Shown here: positions 26,144 to 34,264 of the stretch, piece after piece
How positions within the stretch are numbered: the stretch's first letter is position 1
Layout: each line of letters begins with the position of its first letter
From: Gammaproteobacteria bacterium
GTDB taxonomy: Bacteria; Pseudomonadota; Gammaproteobacteria; Steroidobacterales; GCA-2729495
DNA length: 40,349 bases
Direction of reading: 5' to 3'
Assembly (NCBI GenBank): GCA_023383705.1
Contig: JAHDYM010000017.1
Span: forward strand, 1-40,349
Notes under the pieces: model-generated
What the model was told of the DNA's origin: nothing
Databases searched by the model: none
The model's input: the letters and a program-made list of their open reading frames with translations, nothing else
Position numbers and translations under genes: made by a program

Positions 26144-27420
26144 TAACCACGCGTTCCCGACGCTGCCGACGCAGAAGCGCCAGGGCGCCCGGCGACCACG
26201 CTGCCCAGCAGCTCGACATAGCGCGCCGCCAGCACCTTGCGATCGAAGTTCTGCTCGACAAAGCTGCGGCCGGCAAGACCCATGTTGCGCCGCTCATCCG
26301 GGTCGGTATACAGGCGACGTACGGCACGGGCGAGCTGTGCCGGACTCTCGGGCGGGATACAGATTCCCGCCCCGCTTTCTTCCAGCAAGCTCTCGCTCTC
26401 GCCCCGCACACCGAGAATCACCGGCTTCATCATCGCCATGCTTTCAAAAATCTTCGAGGGGATCACGGTGCGGAACAGCGGCTGGTCCTTGAGCACGACC
26501 AGGCTCACATCGGTCACGGCCCAGACCGCCGGCATGCGCGTCTTCGGCTGCTGATCGAGGAAAACCACATTGTCGAGCCGCATGATGTCACGCTGCTTGA
26601 GCAGGTTCCCCCGCTCCGCACCATCACCGACCAGCAGGAACAACACGTCTGGCTCATCACGCAGCAATTCGGCCGCCTTGAGGACGGTGTCGAGGCCGTG
26701 GGCCATGCCATGCGTGCCGACATACGACAGCACGAACTTGCCCTGGGTATTCTCCAGCCCCGGAATCCGTCCGGCCTCCGGGCCCAGACTGCGCTCCGGC
26801 GAGAAGAACTCGAGGTCGACGCCGTTCTTGATTACCTCGATCTTTTCGCCCGGGATGCCCTCGGCCATGATCGCCGCCTTGAACGAATCGGTGACGCAGA
26901 GGACCCGATCGGCTTTCCGGTAAGCGAAATTGGCCAGCCACACCAGCCAGCGCAGCGTGAAACTGCGGCTCACCGCACCCACCGCCATGATGGATTCCGG
27001 CCAGAGGTCGCGGATCTCCAGCACCCACGGCACGCGATTGATGCGGCTGACAAAATATCCGGCCAGGCCACAGAAGAACTGCGGCGAGGTCGACACCACC
27101 ACGTCCACGCGCGGCAGGAATGGTGCCGCCAGCACGCTCATCACCAGGTAGAAGAAATAGGAAAAACTGCGGCGCACGATGCCGCGATTGGCGGCCAGCA
27201 GGGTCAGCAAACGGTAGACCTTGATGTCGGCCACCGTCTCGCTCTGTGCCAGCGCATTGCGGTAGCCGGGGTAGATCTTGCCGGCCGGGTGATTGGGTAC
27301 ATTGGTGACGACAAAGGCCTCGTGGCCGGAGCGCACCCAGGCACGACAGTGCTCGAAGGTGCGGCTGGCGGGCGCATTCACCTCGGGCGGAAAGTAATGG
27401 CTTAAAAACAGGATTCGCAC
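26143..27420 (-). CDS. WbuB-like GT4 glycosyltransferase
   Basis: 425 aa. The start MRILFLSHYFPPEVNAPASR and the following NVPNHPAGKIYPGYRN, VVVSTSPQFFCGLAGY and WVLEIRDLWPESIMAVGAV are typical of WbuB, a GT4 enzyme that adds a deoxyhexosamine (such as FucNAc) in O-antigen synthesis and is common beside xrtA. The donor domain shows LSYVGTHGMAHGLDTVLKAA, FLLVGDGAERGNLL and PSKIFESMAMMKPVILGV. Its TAG overlaps the xrtA GTG. The end (GASASAASGTRG) is low-complexity but not from the palindromic repeat. Confidence 0.92.
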   Translation of the reverse strand: MRILFLSHYFPPEVNAPASRTFEHCRAWVRSGHEAFVVTNVPNHPAGKIYPGYRNALAQSETVADIKVYRLLTLLAANRGIVRRSFSYFFYLVMSVLAAPFLPRVDVVVSTSPQFFCGLAGYFVSRINRVPWVLEIRDLWPESIMAVGAVSRSFTLRWLVWLANFAYRKADRVLCVTDSFKAAIMAEGIPGEKIEVIKNGVDLEFFSPERSLGPEAGRIPGLENTQGKFVLSYVGTHGMAHGLDTVLKAAELLRDEPDVLFLLVGDGAERGNLLKQRDIMRLDNVVFLDQQPKTRMPAVWAVTDVSLVVLKDQPLFRTVIPSKIFESMAMMKPVILGVRGESESLLEESGAGICIPPESPAQLARAVRRLYTDPDERRNMGLAGRSFVEQNFDRKVLAARYVELLGSVVAGRPGASASAASGTRG

Positions 27421-27423
27421 GGC

Positions 27424-29223
27424 TCAGAGGCGCTCGATCCGATAGTGCATCTCGATGGGCAGAACCCCGCCCTGTTCGACACAGATCACAGTATTTTCCT
27501 GGCATAGGCCGAACTCCGGGAAATGGTACCCGGACTTAATATCGGCGACGCTGCCGCAGGTCACGGTCAGGCGCAGGGTCAATCCGGCCTCGGCATTCAG
27601 CAGCACAAACACTCCCTGTTTTTCCGGCCGGACACTGAAGGACGGGTCCAGATGAATGCAGCTTAAAGCCTTGTGTCGACTGGCGTTATTACCGGTAATT
27701 AAGTCGTGGATTTCCCAGCAGCCTGCGGCAGGGGCCATGACGATGCGCCGCTCGTGGCGGGGTTGTCCGGGCAGATGCCGGTAGCCGTCGTGGCTGCCAC
27801 TGAACAATAAGCGGCCGTCCTGCCAGGCACTCAGGTTCGCCTGCACGGGCCTTGCGCGGCGGCCGACGCGGAATGCACCCCAGATCTCCGACTGCTCCAC
27901 GCCATCGAGTTCGACCGTGTTGTGGCTGCTGGTGCGGCGCGCCTGGTGGCGCAGGCCATCGATGCCATAGCTGTGCGTGCCGCTGTCCACCACCACGCGC
28001 TGGCCGGCCACGCACAGCTCGTAGCTCAGCGTATCGCAATGGGTATGCCCTGGCTGGTAGTCCGGTGCTACCGGCCCGCAATCGACGATCAGGCTGTCGC
28101 CACCGCGCCGATAGCCGTAGTAGCCGGTGTCTGGGAAAAAGATCCGTGTAGGAGCGGCCGTAGGAGCGCCTTCAGGCGCGATTGATGATCTGGCGGGGAT
28201 CGCGGCTGAAGCCGCTCCTACGGGCGCTCCTACGCGCTCACCGTAGGCGAGCAGCACCGCGGGCTCTGCCACGATACCGAAAGCCGCATCGTTGAAGAGC
28301 GGGATCCGCCCGTCACCGGCAGTGATGCCGGCCATGAACCGCTGCGCGCGGGTGGCAGCCGAAGTGAGCCGCGCCTGGTCGGCGACATCGATCAGGCCCG
28401 GCACAAGCGGCAACAGGTTCAGCACATCGAGCAGGTCTTCCAGCACGATACCGTGGTACATCGGACTGCGCTCGAAGTGCCCGCCGTCAGGAAGAACCTG
28501 CTCGTCCGCTTCGCGCAGCAGGATGCCGAGCCCCAGCTTGCGCCAGCGTTCCGCATCTGGCCCGGCGAGAAACAGTCCGCCGAAGAACAGTGCCTTGCCG
28601 TTTTTCAGCAGGTGATTGGCCAGCAGGTGATACTCAACCCGCCGCTCCAGCCAGGCGAGCTGCGTGGCGAGGCTGTCCAGCCAATGCTGCGGCACCGGCT
28701 GCGATGCCAGCCCGCCCTGCAGCCAGGCCTTGATCCAGTTCACCACGCGCAGGGACAGCGGATAGGGTTCCCAGCCATCGCCAGCCGTCGCCGGGTTGCC
28801 GACGATCCAGCTGTCGATCAGCTGCTGTTTCATCGCGGCCGTATAGACCGGCCAGTGCAGATAATCGAAGTAATGCAGGTTGTAGCGCCACAGCTTGGGC
28901 TCTGCTGCCGACTCCCAGTCGATGGCGGCGACATCCAGCGGGCGCGTGTGGTTCAGAAAGCCGATCTGCGCCGCATCGATGTCAGGCAGCACCGGAAGCG
29001 CGAAGGGCTGCAGACCGGCCAGGCCCGGCAAGTCGCGGCGAACGGTGCCGCCCAGATGTCGCGCCGCCGGCACCGGCATCAGCCGGTGCCAGAGCTGCCA
29101 GGCGATCTGGCTGGAGCGGAGGTGGCGTACCGTGCGCCAGTAGAGGCCAATGCGGGCGAGGCCCGCAGGCTGCGGGGGGAGCGCGAGACCGGCGACGCCA
29201 CGATTCTGGAGCATCGGCTTCAT
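27424..29223 (-). CDS. Heparinase II/III-family protein (second copy) with repeat insertion
   Basis: 599 aa, same two-domain layout as the protein at 9386. The N-terminal block is RIGLYWRTVRHLRSSQIAWQ in part, then LWRYNLHYFDYLHW, the likely active-site ANHLLKNGKALFFGGLFLAG and MYHGIVLEDLLDVLN. The C-terminal beta domain carries PGHTHCDTLSYELCVAGQ, VVDSGTHSYG and TSSHNTVELDGVEQSEIWG. This type is a regular member of XrtA loci, usually called alginate lyase or heparinase II/III family. No signal peptide is seen. About 30 residues at the domain junction (roughly 331-360) are encoded by an 86-bp palindromic repeat pair and keep the frame open. Whether the enzyme still folds is not known. It lies 4 nt before the WbuB-like gene. 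Confidence 0.88.
   Translation of the reverse strand: MKPMLQNRGVAGLALPPQPAGLARIGLYWRTVRHLRSSQIAWQLWHRLMPVPAARHLGGTVRRDLPGLAGLQPFALPVLPDIDAAQIGFLNHTRPLDVAAIDWESAAEPKLWRYNLHYFDYLHWPVYTAAMKQQLIDSWIVGNPATAGDGWEPYPLSLRVVNWIKAWLQGGLASQPVPQHWLDSLATQLAWLERRVEYHLLANHLLKNGKALFFGGLFLAGPDAERWRKLGLGILLREADEQVLPDGGHFERSPMYHGIVLEDLLDVLNLLPLVPGLIDVADQARLTSAATRAQRFMAGITAGDGRIPLFNDAAFGIVAEPAVLLAYGERVGAPVGAASAAIPARSSIAPEGAPTAAPTRIFFPDTGYYGYRRGGDSLIVDCGPVAPDYQPGHTHCDTLSYELCVAGQRVVVDSGTHSYGIDGLRHQARRTSSHNTVELDGVEQSEIWGAFRVGRRARPVQANLSAWQDGRLLFSGSHDGYRHLPGQPRHERRIVMAPAAGCWEIHDLITGNNASRHKALSCIHLDPSFSVRPEKQGVFVLLNAEAGLTLRLTVTCGSVADIKSGYHFPEFGLCQENTVICVEQGGVLPIEMHYRIERL
28148..28233. repeat. REPIN-like repeat pair inserted inside a coding sequence
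   Basis: Structure left to right: half arm GTAGGAGCGGCC, type B full arm (core AGGAGCGCCTTCAGGCGC), a 16-17 bp spacer, inverted type A full arm (core GCGGCTGAAGCCGCTCC), inverted half arm GGGCGCTCCTAC. The whole 86 bp is close to a large inverted repeat. On the minus strand it is translated in frame as part of the heparinase-fold protein. Confidence 0.92.
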
Positions 29224-29281
29224 CTCACGATCCTGGCTGCGCTTACGGCCAAACAGGCTACCTCAGTGTCGCGGACTTTTG

Positions 29282-30349
29282 TTACCGCTTGGAAATGACC
29301 CGTCGATAGAGACTGAGGTACCGGGCTCGCACGTCCTCATCGCCACGTACCCGGCCAGCTTGCGGATCACTCATGACTGCAGTCAGGGCATCTGCCAGGG
29401 CATCCGGGTCACCGGTCCGAAAGACCTGGCATCCCGGCGGGCGCACTACGCAGTCTGAGGCGACTATCGCTTTTTTGTAGTGCGCTGCTTCTCGTATCGC
29501 GACCGCGTCGCCATCACGGGTAGTTGCACGAACGTAGATATCAGCCCCTGAAAGCATCTTGCTGAAAGCCGCTGGCGTCAGATCACGGTATATCCGGGCA
29601 TGGGGCAATTTGGCCAGAAGCTGCTCAAGCTCACTCACATAGGTTTCGTCGTAGGTGTTGTACAGGCAGAGTGCCAATGTGCAATCCGTGCCCAGCTGAC
29701 CATGATTCAACAGCGCCTTGATCAGCACGTCGAACCCATAGTCCCGTATGCCGTAACCCGACGTCACCAGCAGTTTCCGGTGTCCATCCGCGCTGTCTGC
29801 CTGATCGGCAAGGCCGGTGCCGGCCGGATAGTCATCAGGCGGAATAAATGCGGGCAGCACGGCAATTGCGTCCGCGCGAACACCGCACTCGATGAGCTGC
29901 GCCTCGATCTCCGCACTGACCGCAACCAGCAGATCAAATCTGCGCACCAGTAACGCTATGAGTTTCCTGGTCAGCCAGCCGGCCCTGCGAAAATCAGGTA
30001 CAAAACTGCCGCTGTGTATGGTCAGGATTCTCCGGACCGCTCGTGGGAGCAGACTAACCAGCAAGTGCCCGCCATAGGCAAACCGGTTCATCCCTGAAAC
30101 ATGAATATGCACGATATCGGAATGCTCATTTCTCAGCGCCGATGCCATTCGGAGGATCGAGAGGACTCCCGGAGGACCGCACCCAACCACCAGCTGCCCA
30201 CTGCTGCTAGATACGCTTTGGTACGGGTTGATCACGATCACATTGGCAATGGACACCAGCAGTGTTGCCAGCCGCTGTACATGCACCGAGACCCCGCCTG
30301 CAGGCGGTGGCCAGGGTCCGATTACTGCGACTTTTGGCTTGTTTTTCAC
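29282..30349 (-). CDS. GT4 glycosyltransferase
   Basis: 355 aa GT-B enzyme. The N-terminus KVAVIGPWPPPAGGVSVHVQ has the usual GGVS acceptor-domain glycine motif, then HSDIVHIHVSGMNRFAYG and RRILTIHSGSF. The C-terminal part has KLLVTSGYGIRDYGFDVLI, LPHARIYRDLTPAAFSKML, and in place of the common E-x7-E donor motif reads RDGDAVAIREAAHYKKAIVA, still with two acidic residues. It is close to putative glycosyltransferases of lower-GC loci and lies at the boundary of the lower-GC block. The gap to the next gene downstream is 58 nt. Confidence 0.87.
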   Translation of the reverse strand: MKNKPKVAVIGPWPPPAGGVSVHVQRLATLLVSIANVIVINPYQSVSSSSGQLVVGCGPPGVLSILRMASALRNEHSDIVHIHVSGMNRFAYGGHLLVSLLPRAVRRILTIHSGSFVPDFRRAGWLTRKLIALLVRRFDLLVAVSAEIEAQLIECGVRADAIAVLPAFIPPDDYPAGTGLADQADSADGHRKLLVTSGYGIRDYGFDVLIKALLNHGQLGTDCTLALCLYNTYDETYVSELEQLLAKLPHARIYRDLTPAAFSKMLSGADIYVRATTRDGDAVAIREAAHYKKAIVASDCVVRPPGCQVFRTGDPDALADALTAVMSDPQAGRVRGDEDVRARYLSLYRRVISKR

Positions 30350-30478
30350 TAGCTGCTTTTAACCCGCGGTCCGGCAGGCCCCAATGAGAACCTGATCACG
30401 TATTGGTATGCACGATACGGCACCGAATACGCCAACCTATTCAACCGCTCAACATACCTGCAGTTAACAGCCATATAT
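30350..30478. other. Non-coding gap at the left edge of the lower-GC block
   Basis: 129 bp between two minus-strand genes. No hairpin terminator, tRNA, attachment site or repeat is recognisable. Base composition drops here relative to the operon on the left. Confidence 0.5.
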
Positions 30479-31600
30479 CTAGTGACCATACAGGCTCCTT
30501 TTCTTCCGCCTAAGCGCAGGCCGCTCTATGCAGAACCAGGAAAGGACTGCGAGCAACACAGACAATCCAAGTGCAAGCACCACCGACAGCCAGCCACGAG
30601 TCCAACCAAGCCAAAGAAGGGCATTTATGATCGGCATATGCCAAATATACAGACCATAGGAGATATCATTTCTACGAAGTGCCCGTTCACTTAAAACCGG
30701 ATCTGAATAGGCTGCACTGAGTATCACCATGATTAAAACCAAATATAGGAACGGACCTATTGAATTGCCGGCAGGCGCATCCAATACAAACTCTGATACC
30801 AGACATGCAGCTATATAGATCACCACCCATCCCAAGAACTTTCCCGCGACTAATGCACGTACTTTGTCGAGATGCCATTGCATCAGAACACCCATTAGGA
30901 ACATGTAGAGCCACGGGGCAAGGGAGACGCCCAATAGCTTGCTGAAGATCTCTGCTTCGCCCCCCCTCAGATTCCCTATGTACCATCGGTTGATACCGAT
31001 GAAACATACGATTAGCACTACCAGTAACAGGGACCTTGAGCGACTGTCGCGGAGACGCGCCAGACCGGCATAGAGTACCGGAATAAACAGATAGAACTGG
31101 ATCTCAACAGAGATGGTCCAAAGACTGCCGTTTAGCGCGCCCACTCCAAATGTGCGCAACATTTCTGGGTTGTAAAACTGCAGAAACGTAAGTTGAGCGG
31201 CAAGCCACCCAGCTAGCTCTATCCATGTCCATGAAATCGTGCTGAAGAAACCAAGCCCCGCCACCATAACGGTAGACAGGATTACGCACACGAAAAGCGC
31301 TGGGTACAACCTCAGAAACCGATTCCGAGCATAGACGGCGATGCCACGACTCTGCTCGAATGCGCGACTAATCAGAAAACCACTAACAAAAAAGAAGACA
31401 GGCACGCCCGGAATTAGCTCGAGCCCCCCAAAGGCCACCTCATCCGGACTGCTTGGCGCCATATGTGTGAGCCCATGAAATAGAGCCACCTGCCCAGCAG
31501 CTACCAGTCGAATCAGATCGAAGTTATTTGGACTTAAGTCGTGGCTGGCGATAGATCTCATATCAGCCGTGCTATGACTCTGGGCATCTGATTCCGTCAT
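30479..31600 (-). CDS. OafA/YrhL-type membrane acyltransferase
   Basis: 373 aa from ATG 31600; an in-frame GTG at 31606 would add two residues. Motifs: NNFDLIRLVAAGQVALFHGL, PGVPVFFFVSGFLISRAFEQ, ARNRFLRLYPALFV, NGSLWTISVEIQFYLFIPVL, DISYGLYIWHMPIINALLWL, SWFCIERPALRRK. It is clearly a paralogue of the protein at 8267-9334 but of lower GC. No SGNH domain. A run of seven G on the coding strand (30960-30966) is a weaker slippage candidate than the G9 in the paralogue. It would O-acylate the product of the low-GC module. It is divergent from the glycosyltransferase at 31738. Confidence 0.9.
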   Translation of the reverse strand: MTESDAQSHSTADMRSIASHDLSPNNFDLIRLVAAGQVALFHGLTHMAPSSPDEVAFGGLELIPGVPVFFFVSGFLISRAFEQSRGIAVYARNRFLRLYPALFVCVILSTVMVAGLGFFSTISWTWIELAGWLAAQLTFLQFYNPEMLRTFGVGALNGSLWTISVEIQFYLFIPVLYAGLARLRDSRSRSLLLVVLIVCFIGINRWYIGNLRGGEAEIFSKLLGVSLAPWLYMFLMGVLMQWHLDKVRALVAGKFLGWVVIYIAACLVSEFVLDAPAGNSIGPFLYLVLIMVILSAAYSDPVLSERALRRNDISYGLYIWHMPIINALLWLGWTRGWLSVVLALGLSVLLAVLSWFCIERPALRRKKRSLYGH

Positions 31601-31691
31601 CGACACACGCCCAAGACAACTAACAGGGATAGCCTGAAACCATGACCTGCTGCGCCCTTCCCCGATCGAAGCTCCGAAATATACTGAGCCA

Positions 31692-31722
31692 TTGACTGCG
31701 ACAGCTATGCACGCGCTATTAT
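31692..31722 (+). promoter_or_regulatory. Possible sigma-70 promoter for the plus-strand glycosyltransferase
   Basis: TTGACT (31692-31697) and TATTAT (31717-31722) are 19 bp apart. The -10 ends only 15 nt before the ATG at 31738, so the transcript would have a very short 5' leader, and no clear Shine-Dalgarno is present. It lies in the 130-bp divergent gap (31607-31737), which holds nothing else recognisable. Confidence 0.45.
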
Positions 31723-31737
31723 CTTGAATAGTCGTCC

Positions 31738-32892
31738 ATGAAAGTACTGATATTCACCTCTCAGTTCGTCCACGGCGCCGCCGAAAGGCTGGGGCATGAG
31801 CTGGCCATTGATCTTAATCGTTCAGGCATTCACGCCGACCTAATGTCCCTGTATACAGACGCCTACCCGGGTGCTGCCGTGGCTGCCGACGATGCGGTCA
31901 AACGCGGGACTCCAACAGTTCATTTCCTCGGCCTAAAACCGCATCCAAGTCCATTCGCGCTTGCAGGAGGGATCACCCGCCTCAATAGGCTGATCCGCAG
32001 GGAAGGCTATGACATTGTCGAAACATCATCTTCCACACCTGGCCTAATTGCCACCTGGGCAACAATAGGGACTAACGCCAGACATGTTGTCGGCGTTCAT
32101 TTTTCATTCGACAACAACTCCCATGTAACGCTTTCAACCAGGTTATTCACATGGTCCGTTCGACTACATGCCCCACGCACTGCCTTTTACGCGGTGTCCA
32201 ATTCCGCTCGATGCGCATGGGAAGATTACTCACATATTCCGAAGAATAAGATTGCAGTAATCTTCAACTGCATACAGGATAGATTCTTCCACGCAACGTC
32301 GAATCGACGGCAGCTCTGCAAAGAACTGGGCATTTCAACGCGATCTCGCCTAATCTTGTGCGCAGGCCGGATCGCCACCTACAAACAACAAAACAATATC
32401 ATCGATGCCGTTGCCCCGATTTGCGAAGCAATGGATATCGTCGTTCTATTTGCCGGCGAAGCGGATGCCGATGTTCCTGGCTCAAAGGCCATGTTGGCGA
32501 CAATGATTGATACGGTTGCCAATCGCGGACTAACGAATAGATTCCTATTCCTCGGCTATCGCACAGACCTACACGCGCTGATGGCATCTTGCGATCTTTT
32601 CGTCCATCCATCGGCAAAAGAGGCATTTGGTCTTGTTCTTGCTGAGGCTCTCGCAGCAGGTTTGCCCATAGTATCAACCGATATCGACGGAACGCGCGAA
32701 GTACTGGAAGATACAGACTCGACCATGGTTCCTGCCAACGACGTCAACGCCCTGCAAACAGGCATTATTGAAACCATCTTACGAACACCAGAGAGGCTCT
32801 CAGTGATGAAGGCTTTGGGCCAGGCACGTGCATCGCTATTCAGACAGCGCAATCGAACCTTGCGCATGCTTGATCTATTCAAAGCACCTTGA
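31738..32892 (+). CDS. GT4 glycosyltransferase, opposite strand to the rest of the locus
   Basis: 384 aa GT-B enzyme. The acceptor domain has KVLIFTSQFVHGAAERLGHE (an AAER variant of the GGAE motif) and EGYDIVETSSSTPGLIATWA. The donor domain has LILCAGRIATYKQQNNIIDA, VVLFAGEADADVPGS, FLFLGYRTDLHALM and the E-x7-E motif in PSAKEAFGLVLAEALAAGLP. Lower GC than the surrounding XrtA genes. It is the only plus-strand gene between 9.4 kb and the right edge, so it must have its own promoter. It converges with the ligase gene (34-bp gap, no obvious terminator). Confidence 0.92.
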   Translation: MKVLIFTSQFVHGAAERLGHELAIDLNRSGIHADLMSLYTDAYPGAAVAADDAVKRGTPTVHFLGLKPHPSPFALAGGITRLNRLIRREGYDIVETSSSTPGLIATWATIGTNARHVVGVHFSFDNNSHVTLSTRLFTWSVRLHAPRTAFYAVSNSARCAWEDYSHIPKNKIAVIFNCIQDRFFHATSNRRQLCKELGISTRSRLILCAGRIATYKQQNNIIDAVAPICEAMDIVVLFAGEADADVPGSKAMLATMIDTVANRGLTNRFLFLGYRTDLHALMASCDLFVHPSAKEAFGLVLAEALAAGLPIVSTDIDGTREVLEDTDSTMVPANDVNALQTGIIETILRTPERLSVMKALGQARASLFRQRNRTLRMLDLFKAP

Positions 32893-32926
32893 CAATTGGC
32901 ACCCTTAATTCAAGCAACAAGAAAAG

Positions 32927-34264
32927 CTAGCCAATATAGCGACGTGGCCTGTTCACCACGGCACCAAATGTACGGCCGATCCGAACGTTCAACAAATGCA
33001 GGTCCGCAATAAAACCAGCCATGAGTAACCACGGAATTTTGTGATAGTAGGTCACCTGGCCAAGGTCCAATATAGTCAAAAGAGCAACGCAAGCGACTAT
33101 ACGGGCATATTTGGCTGCCATCTTCTCCTCAGCGAGGATCCTTCGTATTCTCCATAGCTGAGCGATCCAAATGTAGTACATCGAAAAATAAATGAAGGCG
33201 CCAACAAAGCCTGTGCTAGCGGCAATTTCTACGTAGTTGGAATGGGAGTTGAAGCCAACTTGCCGACCCGCGGTGTATTGCTCGGTTTTAAATGCGTCTA
33301 ACCCCGCACCCAGTATGGGATTGTCAACGGCGATCCTCATAGCTCGGCGAAGCATCCATACCCGATTGCTAAGGCTGGTCTCCTTCGTAGAGTCCAGATC
33401 GCCGGACTCCAGCAGAGTCACCAGCCGAAATAGTCGAGCAGAGAATTCGCTTGATGCGAGATAGGCGCCGGTCCCTGCCACGATTGCAAGGGCTACTACT
33501 CCCACCGCCATCCGCCTACCAACCCACTTTCTTTTTTCCGATGCGTACCAACACGTCATTAGTATCGAGACGCCCGCTACACTCGCAATCATTCCGGTTC
33601 GCGAACCGCTCCGCACCACGAGATAGAAAAACACGAGCACCAGCGCACCGGACAATATTCTCAGTAACGTGGCACCTTTCCCAAGTGCTACTGCCAAGCA
33701 CAGGCCCACGCACATAGCCATCATTGCCGCAAAGTTGTTGGGATTATCGAGTGTCCCGTAGATACGGCCGTCAATAGAACTAAACGAGACTGGGTCAGCA
33801 AGCGTTATCGCGCCAGAAACCAATGCAGCAAGCACAATAGCCGCCCAATAGAAAGTGGAGCTACCGTTCCAGATGATAAAGTTCGTAATAACGAATCCGA
33901 CCACAAACACTTGAATCAACGTAATGATTTTTGGCAGCGCCGCTTCCGGAGACCCAGAAAGAAAAGACGACACAACTGCGAAAAGAAACCACGCCAACAA
34001 CACCTTGTATTCCCGAAGAAACGACACACGAGAACCATGGCTAACCGCATAAAAGAAAAACAAACAGATAATGACTACGCCCGCCCCCTTTGCGTAAGCG
34101 GTTAGACCCTGCTGAAATGACAGCAGAACAACTGCAACCACATAGAGCCACACGGCACCTCGATATACGACACCCAAACTAGGTCGCCGCCTCTCGGGCA
34201 ACCCTGACAAAACCGACTGACCGATCTCACGATGCATAACCGACACCCTACGCCCCGGCTCCAT
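32927..34264 (-). CDS. O-antigen ligase / Wzy-type polymerase (second copy)
   Basis: 445 aa membrane protein of the Wzy_C superfamily. About 10-12 helices; the central region NRVWMLRRAMRIAVDNPILG precedes GAGLDAFKTEQYTAGRQVG and FNSHSNYVEIAASTGFVGAF, the characteristic H-S-N-Y-x-E motif of O-antigen ligases and polymerases. Only distantly similar to the copy at 21516. Two starts are possible: ATG 34264 overlaps the flippase end by 17 nt, while ATG 34237 follows the flippase stop and has AGGGTG upstream. Probably the polymerase or ligase of the low-GC polymer module. Confidence 0.86.
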   Translation of the reverse strand: MEPGRRVSVMHREIGQSVLSGLPERRRPSLGVVYRGAVWLYVVAVVLLSFQQGLTAYAKGAGVVIICLFFFYAVSHGSRVSFLREYKVLLAWFLFAVVSSFLSGSPEAALPKIITLIQVFVVGFVITNFIIWNGSSTFYWAAIVLAALVSGAITLADPVSFSSIDGRIYGTLDNPNNFAAMMAMCVGLCLAVALGKGATLLRILSGALVLVFFYLVVRSGSRTGMIASVAGVSILMTCWYASEKRKWVGRRMAVGVVALAIVAGTGAYLASSEFSARLFRLVTLLESGDLDSTKETSLSNRVWMLRRAMRIAVDNPILGAGLDAFKTEQYTAGRQVGFNSHSNYVEIAASTGFVGAFIYFSMYYIWIAQLWRIRRILAEEKMAAKYARIVACVALLTILDLGQVTYYHKIPWLLMAGFIADLHLLNVRIGRTFGAVVNRPRRYIG

